A stretch of DNA of 64,000 nucleotides from Mesorhabditis belari (lineage: Eukaryota > Nematoda > Chromadorea > Rhabditida > Rhabditidae): NCBI GenBank assembly GCA_958450365.1, contig CAUEEP010000912.1, positions 610,501-674,500 of the forward strand. Direction: 5' to 3'. A program made the position numbers and the translations under genes. This document shows, piece by piece, positions 42,787-56,200 of this stretch (positions are counted from its first letter, which is position 1; each line of letters opens with the position of its first letter). Under the pieces are notes generated by a model, which was not told the DNA's origin, made no database searches, and saw nothing but the letters and a program-made list of their open reading frames with translations.

Positions 42787-45700
42787 TCAAGAATTTGCTC
42801 CAATTGAAATGGTCTTTTTCTCGGTTTTCTTTGAGGTTGAATCGCGAAGTAAAAGAGCGTATGAAATGCTGAAAAGTTTATTTTCAATATCTGAAATAAA
42901 ATTTGATTCCCAAATTACTCTATACGCTATTTGAGTTAAATGAACTTTTATGATTGCTTCATTGCAGTCATCCATTGCTATATTTTGGGAAAACTTTAAT
43001 TCTTACTTACTTTGAAAGCAAACAAGTAAGCAACAAGAAAGCCGTCGAGGCAAACCAATAACTAAATGCGTCGACAAGGAGTACTTTGGCAAATTTGGAG
43101 GAAATTGCACACAACATAGCCACCGCGTTTGTTCCCATCTGGAATTTTGCGAAGTTGTCATTACAGAATTTGATAATCTCCTACCTGAAGTGCCAACTTG
43201 TACTCTCTTCGAAGATCTCGAGCTTTTGTTTGATTCGCTTGATGTTTTTGTTCCTTTTGGAAATTTCGATATCGACGTCGCATCAGAAAGAAGACAAATG
43301 AATCAAAAATGACAATCAGTGGCATGAAAAAGTAGCTGGCGAAACCCTAGAATGGTATGAGATAGACATGTGCATTTTCGATTCGTTCCTTGATAAGTGT
43401 ACAGCGGAAATTCACATCCTGAACCCTTTTAAAACTTTTTCAAGCGACTTTTTCAAGCGTTTTTTTCACTATTAGAGCTCTAGCTTATAGAATGCTATCC
43501 AACGGTAAAAAATGTTTGAAATATATCGTTTTTAAAAAGCCTTAAGACGTGAATTCCCGTTGTACACAAATCGACGAGCGGACTGAAAAAATGCACATGT
43601 CTAGTATGAGACATTCAATTATTTAACAACCCATTCAGCCCAGCTTTCACAATTGTTTAGTAATGCTATTAAGGTTCTTTTTAGATCCAATACGGTTGCA
43701 ATACGGTTCCAATACAGTTCTTTTTAGATCCAATACGGTTCCAATACGGTTCTTTTTAGATCCAATACGGTTCCCATATGGTCCCAATAAAGTTCCAATA
43801 CGGTTCCAATAGGGTTCCAATAGGGTTCCAATACGGTTCCAATATGGGGTATTAGTTAGTAATGTTATTAGGCTTTTATTAGAAAGGTCTACTATTTTTC
43901 TACAGAAGAGTTATGAATCTATGAAATATGAAAAATCTATGAAATATGAAAATTCAAATGTTTTGTGCCTGGACTTTTTTCGGGGAACAAGAAGGGTCAA
44001 AAAGGGCGATTTTGTCTCCCAGAAACTCCACTTTGTCTCCCAGAAATCGATTCTAGTCTTAATAGAAAAAAGAAAGAGCATAAAAAGTTAGACATTCAGC
44101 CAGTTAGACAATTTTCAAAACAATCTTCTTTCATTGTAGGGAATTTTATAGAATTTCATCAAAAACAAGGCTTTATCATTGGACTCGCTTGGAAACGAGG
44201 CATAAATTGGGGCAAATCCGCGCGAAAATGCGTTTTCTATAGGATTTTTACTTTTAAATAGCCATTCAAAGCAGAAAAATGTGCTGAATTAAATGGTGAA
44301 AAAAATTATCAAAATCCGTCTTTCTCCTCCTCTCCCCGTAACGATTTTTTGCGCAACTCGCCATAACATTCTTCTAATTGGGCTAATCTTTATGATTCTA
44401 GTGTCATTTTGTTGCACTTGTTGAGATCTACAAAATAACACTAAAATCATAAAGATTGACCAACTTGGAAGAAAGGTATGGTGAGTTGCGCAAAGGACCC
44501 AGTTGCAATTGTAGAGAAAAGGAACCAAATTGTAGAGAAACGGAACCAAATTGTAGAGAAAAGGAACCAAATTGTAGAGAAAAGGAAGCTGGCACCATAT
44601 TGGTTGATAAGGCTTTGAAAATTGACCAGTTTCGGTTTAGTTTGACCAGTCTAGCTCGAGTTTGACCGGTTTACGCCCAGTTTGATCAGTTTATTGACCA
44701 GTTTGGCCAATCTAGCTCCAGTTTGCCCATTCTAGCTTCAGTTTGATCAATTTGGCTCCAGTTTGATCAATTTGGCTCCAGTTTGACCAGTTTTACTTCA
44801 GTTTCACCAGTCTAGCTCCAGTTTGCCCATTCTAGCTCCAGTTTGCCCATTCTAGCTCCAATTTGACCAATCTAGCTCCAGTTTGACCAGTTTTACTTCA
44901 GTTTCACCAGTCTAGCTCCAGCTTGACCAATCTATAAGGTTGGCAACTTAATAATGACGCGTTTATGTAACAAATCATTTATTTCAAAAAAACACAAAAG
45001 AAGAGCTTTCAATTCGAAAGGTATTCTCCATTAGTATCTATGACTTCTTCCCATCTTCTGCGCAAATCCCGGATCCCATACTCGAAGAACTTGGGAGTTT
45101 TTGAGGTGAAGTAGTCATTCACTGCTTTTATGATCCGAGCATGATCATCGAACTTTTCTCCCTTCAAAAAGTGCTTCAGCGACCGAAACAAAAAGTAATC
45201 TGAAGGAGCCAGATCAGGTGAATAAGACGCGTGGGGCAAAACTTTCCAGCCAAGTTCCACGATTTTCTTATAAGTGATCTTTGCAGTGTGAGATTTTGGG
45301 TTCTCGCGTAAAAATCTGACTCTCTCCGGTTTGAGCCCCAATTTCTTCAAAGACTCGTTAACTCTCATTAATTGCTTCGAATAAAGATCAGCATCGACGG
45401 TTTGGCCAGGTTTCAGCACTTCATAATGCACCAATCCCTTGAAGTTCCACCAGCAACAGAGCATTATCTTCTTCCCATGGATATCAGGTTTGGGAGTGGT
45501 TTAAGGGGTCTGCCCAGCAGATAGCCATTGATTTTTGCGTTTAACGTTCTCGTAGTTGATCCACGTTTCGTCAGAAGTCAAAACCCTGTGAAAAAAGTCG
45601 TTTGATTTACATTTTTGTAGCAAAATTGAGGCGACATTTTGTTGCTTTGGGTCAGTTCGTGAGGAACCCATTTTCCAACTCGATTCTTTTCCCAAGTTTG

Positions 45701-48700
45701 TGTAAATAGTTTTTGATTGTCGTATGGGATACTTCAAATATTTCTGCCAACTCACAAACGGTGAGTGTTGGGCAATCTTCAATTAAGGCGAGCAAGTCAT
45801 CGTCGACCACTTCTGGAGGATGTCCTTGGTGTGGCTCGTCCACGAGGCTTTCATCGCCGCCTTGGAATCTTTGAAACCATCGTTGACATTGCCGAATGTG
45901 TACAGGGTGGCTGATAATTACGTGCGCCGAAGAAAACGCCATAATTTAATTTTCTTTCAAAGAAAATGTAAAAATCTTTATTTATATAATAGTTGTAACA
46001 AAAGCATTTAATAATCACAAGAAATTTTTGAATGGCCCCATCCGCTTTGATACAGGCTTCAATTCGCTCTTTACAGAATCGACGTGCGGCGGAGATAATT
46101 TCATCTAAGTCGTTCCAGATTTTGATCAATTCTCGACGAAATCATTCAAATTGGTGATTTTCTATTTCTCAATTGTTCTTCCAAAAACCCGAAACCGAAA
46201 AGTCCAACGGATTGAGATCCGGGCTGTTGCAGGCCATTGATCCTTCGTCAAAAAGAGCCAATTTTGGTTTCGAGAAAGCGAATTGTTTTTTGGCTCCGTG
46301 GGCCGGCGCCCAATCTTGTTGAAGGGTCAAATTGGGATGGCCCTCTTCCATGGCACCACAGCTTTCTCGAGAATCTCTTTTGATAGACTTTGCGTTAATC
46401 TTCACATTTTTATCGAAAAACCAACGGGGTCTTGCCCGAAGCACTGATGCCACCCCAAACCACAAACTTTGAAACAGACCTTTGTAGCGACTTTCGTTTA
46501 CGAGTGCTCTTGAGAGCGGACTGAGAAGTTGACGGTGATTTTGTGAGTTTTTAGCCACTTCCAAGGTGAAAATCTTCTCATCTGACCAAAGAACACGTCA
46601 ATCGCCGCAACTTGAAAAAGCTCGCAATTTCTTGCATTTCTCCTTCCGGTTTTGCTTGGCTTGATCGGTGAGCACCCCGTTTAACAGTCGATAACTTCAG
46701 TCCAAGCCATTTTTCACTATCGATTGAACCGAGAAACGCGAAATTTGAAGCTGTTTTGCCATCTTGTTCAAACATCGTCTTTCGCTCGATCCTCCTCTTG
46801 ATGATCCCACGCATCTTTCGGGTGTTAACGGTCCTCTTTGGTCCTCTTCCGGGCTTGACGAATATGCCCTCATCTTTCCATTGCCTTAGATCTTCTGGAC
46901 GGTCCCAGAGCCACCCCAAGCCTCGATGCGATCGACGAGTTTTTCATGCCGCCTCGCCAGCGTGCGATTGCGTCCCGACTAGCGCACGTCTTTGTCATGA
47001 CCAGAAAACAACTTTTTAACAAAAATTATTAGACCACGATAAAAAGAATATAAAACACAAAAGATAGTAATGCTTATACATTGTTAAAACTATGATGTAT
47101 GTGGCGCACGTAATTGTCAGCCACCCTGTATACTTTTCTCCCCAAAAACAGTGATGATCGTGCGATGAGATTCAGCTGGTGATTTTCCTTGTTTAAAATC
47201 GTAGAACAATGCAGCTCGAATACGGAATTTTTGTCCCCATTTTTGCCAAAAGAAATGATGAAATTTGGAGCACTAAATGTTATTTATGTATACATCTTTT
47301 ACTTTGTATATATGCAAAAGGAGAAAGGCGCTCCATGTTGTGAGTATTATTAGTTGCCACCTAATAGCTCCAGTTTGGCTTAGCCAAGAAAATTTGGCCC
47401 AAAGTAACCACCCCGTCCTCTAAATTTGTTTAAAAGAGTAACAAAAAACAATAAACGTTTTCCATTTAAAGCCAAGTGTAGGCTAATTGGTAAATTTGTC
47501 ATTTCTAAACAAATTTATAGACAAAAGTTGCAAAAGTTATCAAGAATTATCTGCGAATCTAATAGTTTTTAAGTATTTGGATGGACTTTAAAAGTCAATC
47601 GTTAATTGGAGCTCTTTTTGTTAAAGCTAACAGTGAAATGAATTAGTTTATGAAAAAGTTTATCTAAATTCAAACCCAGTTAGTAGCTTTGAATGATGAG
47701 ACCAAAATGAGAATCAGCCATCGAACGCCACATTCAGCTTGAAAACCAAAATGGTTGATTCCATTTGGCGTAAAGGTGACACCGCAACTAGCTAAAATGA
47801 CGGTTAAATAAGATTTTGAGTTTTTAACTCACGGAGAAAAAGAAGGGCGAGAACGACGAGTGGATAGGAGATCATAATCGCGTACTGTAAAAGTCTTGTG
47901 CTTTCAAACATTTTGAAGTATTTTCCTTCAAAGGCAATGGCAAGTAGTCGATTAATGCCAAGGAAGAGCTGAAATTGATTTAAGAAATTGGTTGGTGTAA
48001 CATTTGTGTCCTTCTTTGACATCGACTTTAGCTTACCCTTGCGTTGTATCCCATTGTCATTGACGCATAAACAATATTGCCAACTAGTCGATTGACAAAT
48101 GGCAATAGTTCGTTGAGGTTCCTAGAATTGTCAAAATAACATAAAGCTTTAAATTTAACATTATGAAAAGAATTCTTCGAATCTAAACTCACCACAAACA
48201 ACATGGTAGACCCCAAATCAAATGACCAAAGCTGGCCATTGTGAGAGCAATCAAATCCAACAAGAGATAATGTTTTACCAAGCCTGTAAGTTGAAATATT
48301 GATTAAGCCTAGGATTTCACGATAGTACAGTATACCACAATGAAAGTATTCTTGTACAGAGTACAGAAAGTACAGAGAAATTCTTGATATGAAAGCTATT
48401 CAGCCAACATCAAAGCTGAATCTGCTGAATACGGAATTTAAATACCTAGTTTGAGTTATAATTTCGATTCAAAGATTTGATTCATTGACTGATTATGATA
48501 TCACTATTTTTTGTGATAATCTTTTGCACCAATCTTAATTATTACGTTTAAAGATGTCTTTTCATGTCGGAGATAGCTTTGCATCCGAAATCGAAGTTGA
48601 TGATATCGATAAATTTCGATGTCAACTTGAAGAACTATATTGGAACCGTATTGGAGCCGTATTGGATCAAAATAGGAACCATATTAGAACCGTATTGGAA

Positions 48701-49892
48701 CCATATTGGATCAAAATAAGAACCGTATTGGAACCATATTAGAACCGTATTGGATCAAAATAGGAACCATATTGGAACCGTACTGGAACCATAATAGAAC
48801 CATATTAGATCAAAATAGGATCCGTATTGGAACCGTATTGGAACAGCATTGGAACCGAAGAACTTTTAAATTTGAGCGAAAATGAAGATGATGAAGAGGA
48901 AGCTTAGGTTTCATTGACTGGTTATGTTCTCTTTATTGCTCCCTGGTTCTGTTCTCTTTATTGCTTCAAAAATGTTAAATTTTGTATAAAAAAAATCAAT
49001 TTCTAGCCTCATGATGTTTACTGTGAAGCGAGTACCGACCTATACCAACTTATGACAAATCGGGTAATCGAATAGCTCCAAAATACCAAGTTACGGGCAA
49101 ATCACCGCAGCCGGGTTTTTTTTACATAATGACTGTCAATATGAAAATAGAAAAACATAGGGTTACCAAGAAAGCGTTTTCCTCAAAATCCGGCCCCGAT
49201 TAATGCCTCTCCCCCCTTTAAAAACTCGAAACTCAGGGTATTCGATCTACTAAGCTGAATATCATAGTTATTGCTTCTATTGAAGGCTGTGCTTCTATTA
49301 GAATCAATACGGTATGTTAGCTCTAGACCTGGAAATTTGTAACCGAAAGCATTCTGGGTTGGAGAATCTGAATCCGTTACTGTATTTTCTCTAATAGTAG
49401 TGCGCACTACTTTTTTTCAACCTCCGCTCTGGGCGCACCACTAGTAGAGATGTAGGGTTGCACTTGGGTAATTAAACCAAATGAAATAACCAAAAATAGA
49501 GCAGTTTTCTTTAAAAACAATAACGGATCGAATCCCATCCTCGAAAACCCCTGAATGCAAATTTTTATGGCAATAGGTCTCAAAAAAAGCGCTAAATCCA
49601 CCGGTGGGATGTAGGGTTGCACTTGGGTAATTAAACCGAATGAAATAACCAAAAATAGAGCAAAAATAAAGCAGTAGCCTGTTAAGAAGTCTTACCTTTC
49701 AAATACGAATTCTTTTGCACAACATGAATCCCGGCAACTCCAAAGCTTGTGCCGAAAAAAGAAAGCTGTAAACAATGTCATTTTGTTTGCACTTTACCAA
49801 AGATTTACCAAAGCCATAGTAAAAATTTCGATCGCATTTTGAGTCGAATCAATTTTTGAAATGGGAGCCATCGTTACATTTGATGAACTCAT
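42787..49892 (-). CDS. Seven-transmembrane chemoreceptor (nematode GPCR)
   Basis: Nine exons (49809-49892, 49696-49765, 48193-48283, 48037-48121, 47833-47968, 47703-47791, 43185-43346, 43011-43138, 42787-42919) join with all phases matching, giving 325 residues. Recognisable parts are an N-glycosylatable N-terminus (MSSSNVT), TM2 with WGLPCCL, a TM3-end motif LFLGINRLLAIAF, and an extracellular loop 2 with two Cys. TM5 reads LILGFASYFFMPLIVIF, followed by a long basic third loop (FFLMRRRYRNFQKEQKHQA). The INRLLAI motif fits the rhodopsin-like nematode families such as Srx; I cannot fix the subfamily. The last exon is the least certain. Intron 6 is 4.36 kb because of nested transposons but its donor and acceptor are intact. 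Expected in chemosensory neurons. Confidence 0.8.
43660..43860. repeat. Tandem repeat, unit TCCAATACGGT
   Basis: About 15 units of (A/T)CCAATACGGTT with TCTTTTTAGA spacers, in intron 6 of the chemoreceptor. The same motif in inverted orientation (ATTGGAACCGT) is at 48640-48860 in intron 2. Confidence 0.85.
44515..44934. repeat. Two minisatellites (GAGAAAAGGAACCAAATTGTA; CTAGCTCCAGTTTGACCA)
   Basis: About four 20-bp units at 44515-44585, then about 15 units of an 18-20 bp GACCA(A/G)TCTAGCTCCAGTTT type from 44625. The second array resumes briefly at 47365 on the far side of the inserted mariner. Confidence 0.9.
44935..47364 (-). mobile_element. Mariner transposon, transposase interrupted
   Basis: Ends TAAGGTTGGCAACTTAATAA and its diverged complement, with TA on both sides. 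Minus-strand transposase: a helix-turn-helix (SLVDEPHQGHPPEVVDDDLL) within 45652-45885, a central part at 45501-45782 (LTSDETWINYENVKRKNQWL), and the C-terminal part at 45009-45464 (ASYSPDLAPSDYFLFRSL). In the second catalytic position the usual HDNARPH is degraded (RENPKSHTA). A Tc1-like element at 45903-47128 splits the N-terminal coding region. The frame also breaks near 45480, so it is dead. Confidence 0.85.
45903..47128 (-). mobile_element. Tc1/mariner-type element nested in the mariner
   Basis: 1,226 bp with ends CAGGGTGGCTGATAATTACG and complement, TA on both sides. Minus-strand pieces: an N-terminal domain at 46578-46919 (PGRGPKRTVNTRKMRGIIKR) and a catalytic part at 46169-46564 with LQQDWAPAHG and SPDLNPLDFSVSGFW. 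Several frameshifts. Same broad type as the remnant at 1400-2450. Confidence 0.85.
48554..48906 (+). other. Short frame around an ATTGGAACCGT array
   Basis: In intron 2 of the chemoreceptor, opposite strand. ATG-led SFHVGDSFASEIEVDDIDKF runs into about 20 repeats, and after them comes EELLNLSENEDDEEEA and a stop. Repeat stops prevent one continuous frame. Possibly a transposase-tail or gene fragment into which a repeat expanded; I do not call it a gene. Confidence 0.3.
49449..49661. repeat. Direct repeat of 55 bp, two copies
   Basis: GATGTAGGGTTGCACTTGGG and following bases occur at 49449-49504 and 49606-49661. A family A MITE end (CTCTAATAGTAGTGC) lies just before at 49378-49406. Confidence 0.85.
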
Positions 49893-50299
49893 TGAATAAA
49901 TTTAAAATCGCAGGTTTACACACAATTCTTGGTAACTTTTGTTTATAAATTTCTTTAGAAATGACAAAGATCGGCAACATTTGGTTCGGAAAATTTTTTG
50001 TATTGCATGGGAATCTCTCCGTGGGATTTCGGCGTATTTTGAACCTTGAATGACTAACAATTCAGCTATAGGCTAGATTAATGGGTTAAAAAAATCAGGA
50101 AATCAGTAAATTGGTCGGAAATCTTCTCACAAGACATCAAATTTCTACTTTGTGGGAAAATTTGAACACTTTGAAGTTTGACCGTACCTCGTTTTGTATG
50201 CTTTTGCGATTTGAATGAGAATTAGAATTAAAATCAATTAATTAATTAATCAGTGAAAAAACTTTTATTCAAAGTTGATCTGTTTAGTGGAAAGGCACT

Positions 50300-53200
50300 T
50301 TAAAAACTAATTTTTCTCTTGCAAACATTCAAAATTTGCTCTTGAAGTGGGTGATAGTCGTAGACTCGAAAATCGGGCCATTCGGAGATCGCCGAAAGAT
50401 CCATTCCATCTAAAAGTTGTTCAAGACTTGAAATAGATGTATTATTGGGTTGGTGAATTGAAAACTGCGAGCTGTTGTCATATGTGTTGTCATATGTGAG
50501 AGTTTGAGCACTTTCTTCAAAAGAAACCCATTTTGGTGTCAATGGAAAAGTTGTAGAGAATCAAAAATTAAGCTTTGACCCAAATTTTCAGAACGATTCA
50601 AAAACTGGTTTTCAAGAAATGCCAAATTCACGAATTTTCACAAAATTTGCATTTTAAGTGAAACTACTAAGTGTATCTTTTTGGAAATTTGGCTATAAGC
50701 CTAATTTTTGATTCTCTACAAATTTTCTATTGACACCAAAATGGGTTTCTTTTGAAGAAAGTGCTCAAACTGGGATCTCCAGTCTCCATCTCCAGTCTCC
50801 ATTCTCCAGTCGATCTTGAGTCTCACACTTGTCTCACACACAAACCAAAATCCTACTACGAAAAAGGAATCCGCAAATTGCCTGTAAAATGGGCAGAAGT
50901 TGTCAATAACAATGGCAATTATTTCGAATGAATTTATGGGTTTTATGTTGAATAAATTTTAGTTCAAAGTCCCGCAGTTTTCATCACCAACCCAATCTCC
51001 GCAAATTGCCAAGATAAGCAAATGATTACCATTTTGATGAACAGCAATTGTTCGTCCACGTTGCGTGTAGCTTTGGCCGGCTGTATCTATTTGGCTTTGT
51101 GAGCTAAAAGCGTATTTTTTGTTTTTTGGAAAAGAAAAGGATTTGAACTGAAAATGGTCGGAAATCTGCCCCAAATCTGCTCTAACTCCAAAAATAACAA
51201 TTTCAACAAGCTTGAACGCTTGTTGAACTTGTTTAAAAGCTTGAAAAAGAAAAATAGCCCGAAAGCCTGTACTTTTGAACAAACAAGAGCTTGCTTAAAA
51301 GCTTGAAACGTCTTAAACTGTATAAACGAATAGTGAGCTTAATGCAAAAGAAAAACTAATACAATTTTACTTTCAAACACAATTTTACAATTTTACAACG
51401 ATGTTTGAAGGTTCAGTGCTTGAAATTTTAGATTTTCTTTGAGAAATTTTCAATCAATACCTTGAGACAAAGAGAACGATCACTGGAGCTCGCAAATCCC
51501 ATTGATTGAGTTGATTCGTTGCGCTGAAACTGACGTGTTACGTAAATTCTATTGAACCAACTCAGCAACTGTTTGTCTTCCTCCAGACTTTAGCAATTCA
51601 TCGAAAGCATTTGCGAAGTCGCCTGTTTGATCATAGAAGCTCTCTGGAAGCGCCCCGCTCTGACTCGAATCTCCGTACATCCAAAAGTTTGCACGGAAGT
51701 TTTTCTCTTGATTGTCGTAGACGAGATTGGCAATTGTTTGAACCGCGATCTTCTCAGCTTTGAATGATGACTAAAGAAGATAACTTGTGAAGCTTTTTGA
51801 AACTTGTGAAACACTCACCCAGGTATCAGAGCCGTCGATCACAAAGAGTACTTGGCAGGAGTTGTCATCTGTAGTGTATAGTATTAGTTGTCAGTCTTAC
51901 AACTGTTCAAGAAGTACATTTAGACATGATAAGCTTAAACAAGTCTCTCATCAATGTTTTAAACTGTTTCAAATTGTTCTATCGTTCCTCTTTACCTATC
52001 GGACTTCCAGTAATCGGATCAGTTTGAGTCCATTGTCCCAACAAGGTCCCAATCATTGCTCGAGCGTCCTAAATTTTGTTTTTAAGGGTTTTTCTCACTA
52101 TCAGCTTCTAGACTTGGGTTATCAACATTATTAAATTCAATTTAAGTCTAAAACAATAGGTCTGAACTTGTTTGATATGATATAAATTTAGGCCAAGTCT
52201 GTTAGTTTCTCACCTTCAACCCTTGCGGATCGCTAGCTCTCTCGGGGTACATATCGGCACAATGAGCCGTGGCTAAAACAGTATGGTAAATTGATTTGTC
52301 TATCCTAGATTTTAAAGCATCACTTGTCTACCGTAACCCGTTCAATTAGACGTCTACCGTAACCCGTTCGATTAGACGTCTACCGTAACCCGTTCGATTA
52401 GACGTCTACCGTAACTCGTTCGATTAGACGTCTACCGTAACCCGTTCGATTAGATGTCCGGGATGACTGACCCCATCAGGCTGATCCATTTCGGCAAGCA
52501 ATGATTCGAGATCTCCTTTCCTTATAGGTTTGACAGAGATATCTCTCACAGCACGGAACTGTCACAGTTGTTGACATGCTCATTTTCTAGACGCAGATAA
52601 TTCCATACAAATCTTCGAAACACTTCTAGAGGTTTGACAGAGATATCTCTCAGTTTGACAGAGATATCTCGTAATGCACATTAACAAATCCGTTTCCAAA
52701 GTCCATGCTTCTCCAAGAAAAACATTCAATACCAATGAAAGTCGAAGAACGAAATCTTCGACGATGACTGCATAATAATACCACTTTGAATCGTAAATCA
52801 TCTCTTCACGCAAAAAGGAGCATCACGTGGAGATCGTGGATCAATTAAACCCCAATCCATGAAAACATCCCACAAGAAAGTGTAAGTGAGTGAAAAGATG
52901 TAAGAAGCTATCCAAATATAGAAAAATTTACTAGTTTCATTCGGATTAGCCTTTTCAGCCCATTCGTAACCCGTTCGATTAGACGTCTACCGCAACCCGT
53001 TCGACTAGACGTCTACCATAACCCGTTCGATTAGACGTCTACCGTAACCCACGATAAATCAAGAATGATTGAAGCCGATTGAGGCTTTTCTTCGAACGAA
53101 CTGGCAACGCATGACTAGACTACTGTAACCCAGTCAAGGTTACAATAGCGCTCGCAATTTCTACCATGGTTGATTTCTTCCAATTACTGTAACTAGAAAT

Positions 53201-56200
53201 AGAAATATTTGTGAAGAGTTTAGGCCATTTAAATTTAGGCCCGGCTACGGTAGCAATTGTGAAAAAATTGCAATTTACAAGAGTCTCACCGTTTATCGGA
53301 ATAATCGCTTGTCCAGGAGCTGTCTCTCGAAGCAATCCCAAAGCATGCCACGGATCCACGTTTCCGTTCGGGGCGGCAATATTGGAAGCCTAAACCTCTT
53401 TTATTTGATGTCATAAACCTCTTTTATTTGATGTATTTCTATACATTGAAGTTAGCAGTAAAGAAAGCATAGATATCATCAATTTGTTGTTGGATTTGTT
53501 TCGTTGAATAGTCGATTCTTTGAGCACCAGGATCTTTTGCAAAAATATCGTAACACATTTGAAGATACATGCTGAACGAATACATAAACGAATACTAGAA
53601 ACTTTAAAAGATGTTTGCTCACTTCACAGGTGTTGGTGATCCGAAAATGTTGTAGCCAGCATCAGTCGATTGAAAGAATCCAAATTCAACACAAGTCTGA
53701 TAGGTCCAAGTACGGTCGGCTCCAGCAGAAACTGAATTTGCATTGAATATCTTCCTATAATTCCTATTAGAGGAATTATAGGAAGATAGCTGACTCATCT
53801 TTTTCAATTCTGGGTTCATTATTTTACTAAAAGTACTCAAGCAAGTGCTCCAGATGGACCCTAACCCCTGTTCAACTAGAATGGACAGCAAGTGCTCCAG
53901 ATGGACCCTAACCCTTGTTCAACTAGAATGGACAGCAAGTGCTCCAGATGGACCCTAACCCTTGTTCAACTAGAATGGACAGCAAGTGCTCCAGATGGAC
54001 CCTAACCCTTGTTCAACTAGAATGGACAGCAAGTGCTCCAGATGGACCCTAACCCTTGTCAACTAGAATGGACAGCAAGTGCTCCAGGTGGACCCTAACC
54101 CTTGTCAACTAGAATGGACACTTTCAAGTACCATATTTTCTAGGAAGTGTCAATTTTCTATCAATTTTCTGTCAATTTCTAATCTTGTTTATAGTTTTTG
54201 CTCAATCAATCCGCTTTTTAATAACTTTTGGAATTTTGGCAAGAAACTCACGATCTCTCAACTCGGCGATCATCTCTGTATAGTTGTTGAAAGTCGTGAA
54301 GGGCTCCGTGGCTCCATAATATTGTGACATGTATCTAAATGTTGTTATTGAGTCATTTATCTATCCCGTTTTCTATTTCATCATTTTTGTACATACTTAT
54401 TGACAGCGGCGAGTGATTGAAGTGCATCGCTTTGACTCTTCATTATGGCACAAACTCCACCAATGTCCCCTTCATTGTTGGCGTACCACTAAATAAATGG
54501 CAATAATTGTATTTGTGCACAAAGCAGGGTCATAGCAGGGTCAGGCCAGGAACTGGACCTGATTGGATGACAAATCAGTAACCAAAAGCATCCTAAACAT
54601 TGATCACTCACTACTCAGCTCTGGCCGATCTGGCCGATCGATTTCTGGCCGATCTATTGGGTCAATTAGCTTAGATTAGAAATCGTTAATTTTGTTGATG
54701 CTGCTGACACAATCAGAATCTTTGATTGTGAGCCCTAAGCGCTATGGCGGTTGTTTACCACCAAAGTGCTCCCATTGCTACATTGTTTTCCTCATTTTCT
54801 ATCTTTATTTATTATTTATTGTTTTGGGGTGTATTAGATTTTGCTAGATCTGCCGAAATCTGGACCCGAGCCCAGACCGATCCCTGGTTTTGATTCAAGG
54901 CTTACCCCAGTGTTGTCTCCCGAATATTGAACGGCTCCCTGGAAGTTCCCGAAGATATTACTGAAGAAGAATTGAAGATCGATTTCGCTCAGCTTTGAAT
55001 TTTCATCCCAGGCTGGTGAAAGGCTAAAGTTTTAGGTAAATTGCATCAAATGCATCAAATTTCCACTCCAATTTGTACCTGAACGTATCAGAAAGGGTTT
55101 TGATTCCTGCTGGAGTCAGGGTCAGTTGCTGCATTTGAGTAAAACCAGCCTAGAAAAGTAAATTCAATTAAAAATTCACAAGAAACACGAGCATCTCTGA
55201 AAGGGGTTAAACTAAAGTATCAACTAAAGTATCAACTAAAGTAGCAACTAAAGTATCAACTAAAGTAGCAACTAAAGTAGTAACCTTCACAGCTTCAGCA
55301 CAATCATTGTCATACATGCGAAGCGAGTTTTCCACAACAGTCATGTACTCTGAAATACTACTTTTGGATAGTAAAAGTGGCTTAGAATTTGATAAATTTG
55401 ATGAATTTTATGCCTTTATACCGTAAAAATCAAGTTTGACGTTGATTGGAGCAGAACTGCCAACAGCGCCAGCAATTAGATTGGGGAATTTGTCACGAGC
55501 CCACAGTGAGAGCATTCCTAGAGTGGATTTGATTTTAAAAATAAAAGTTGACCATATTGTGATGACCATATGACCAAAATCAAAATCCTAAGCATCATTC
55601 TGATCGCTCACCCGAATAAGATCCACCAAAAGTGATCCACGGTGCTGTATTCCCTTCTACATCGTTGACGGTTTCGATAAAGAGTTTTAGATCCCAGAGG
55701 GATTCCCAAGCATTGCAAAGTCCCATTATATAGTCGGTTTTGTAAGTGGAGTTTCTAAACGTTAACCAAAAGTGAGTTTGCACAGCTATTTCATTGAAAA
55801 TGCAACGAGAGCGCTCTAAACGCACTGATTACTCTGAATAACAGATCTTGGCTTGATAATCCAACTTATCAACTGACTAGGAAAGAGTAAAAGATCATTG
55901 TGAGGTTTCGAAACGAGATTCTAGAAGATTCTAGAAGATGGAGTTGATCTTGTTTTTAAAGATCACACGCACCTGGTGACGTTCCCTAGTCAGATCTCAC
56001 TACAAAACAAAAAACAGCTTCAAGTTCTTTCCTGATTAGAGCTATAGAAAATCGAACGGGGAATTCGAATTTGCAAGCAAAATCGCAAAAGCAGAAAGTT
56101 TATCAAGTTTGGGATACGAACTCACGACAAAAATTTCACCCGTTCCGTAGACAAGCACACTACCAGCTACACCACGACCGTCGTTGAAAGAAAAGCGTAA

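Larger units (their letters stand above)
43880..47540. mobile_element. Outer repeat of a four-level nest
   Basis: 44340-44515 matches 17770-17950 and 47385-47500 matches 17935-18070, so these flanks are parts of one copy of the 16802-18120 element. Between them are tandem repeats and two complete younger transposons. Confidence 0.75.

Noticed and set aside
48554..48742. Small acidic protein gene in chemoreceptor intron 2
   Set aside because: The frame runs into a repeat with stops; both ends look protein-like but no intact frame connects them.
53836..54120. Regular repeats resembling a CRISPR array
   Set aside because: The 49-bp units are identical end to end without unique spacers and lie in a eukaryotic intron; simple minisatellite.
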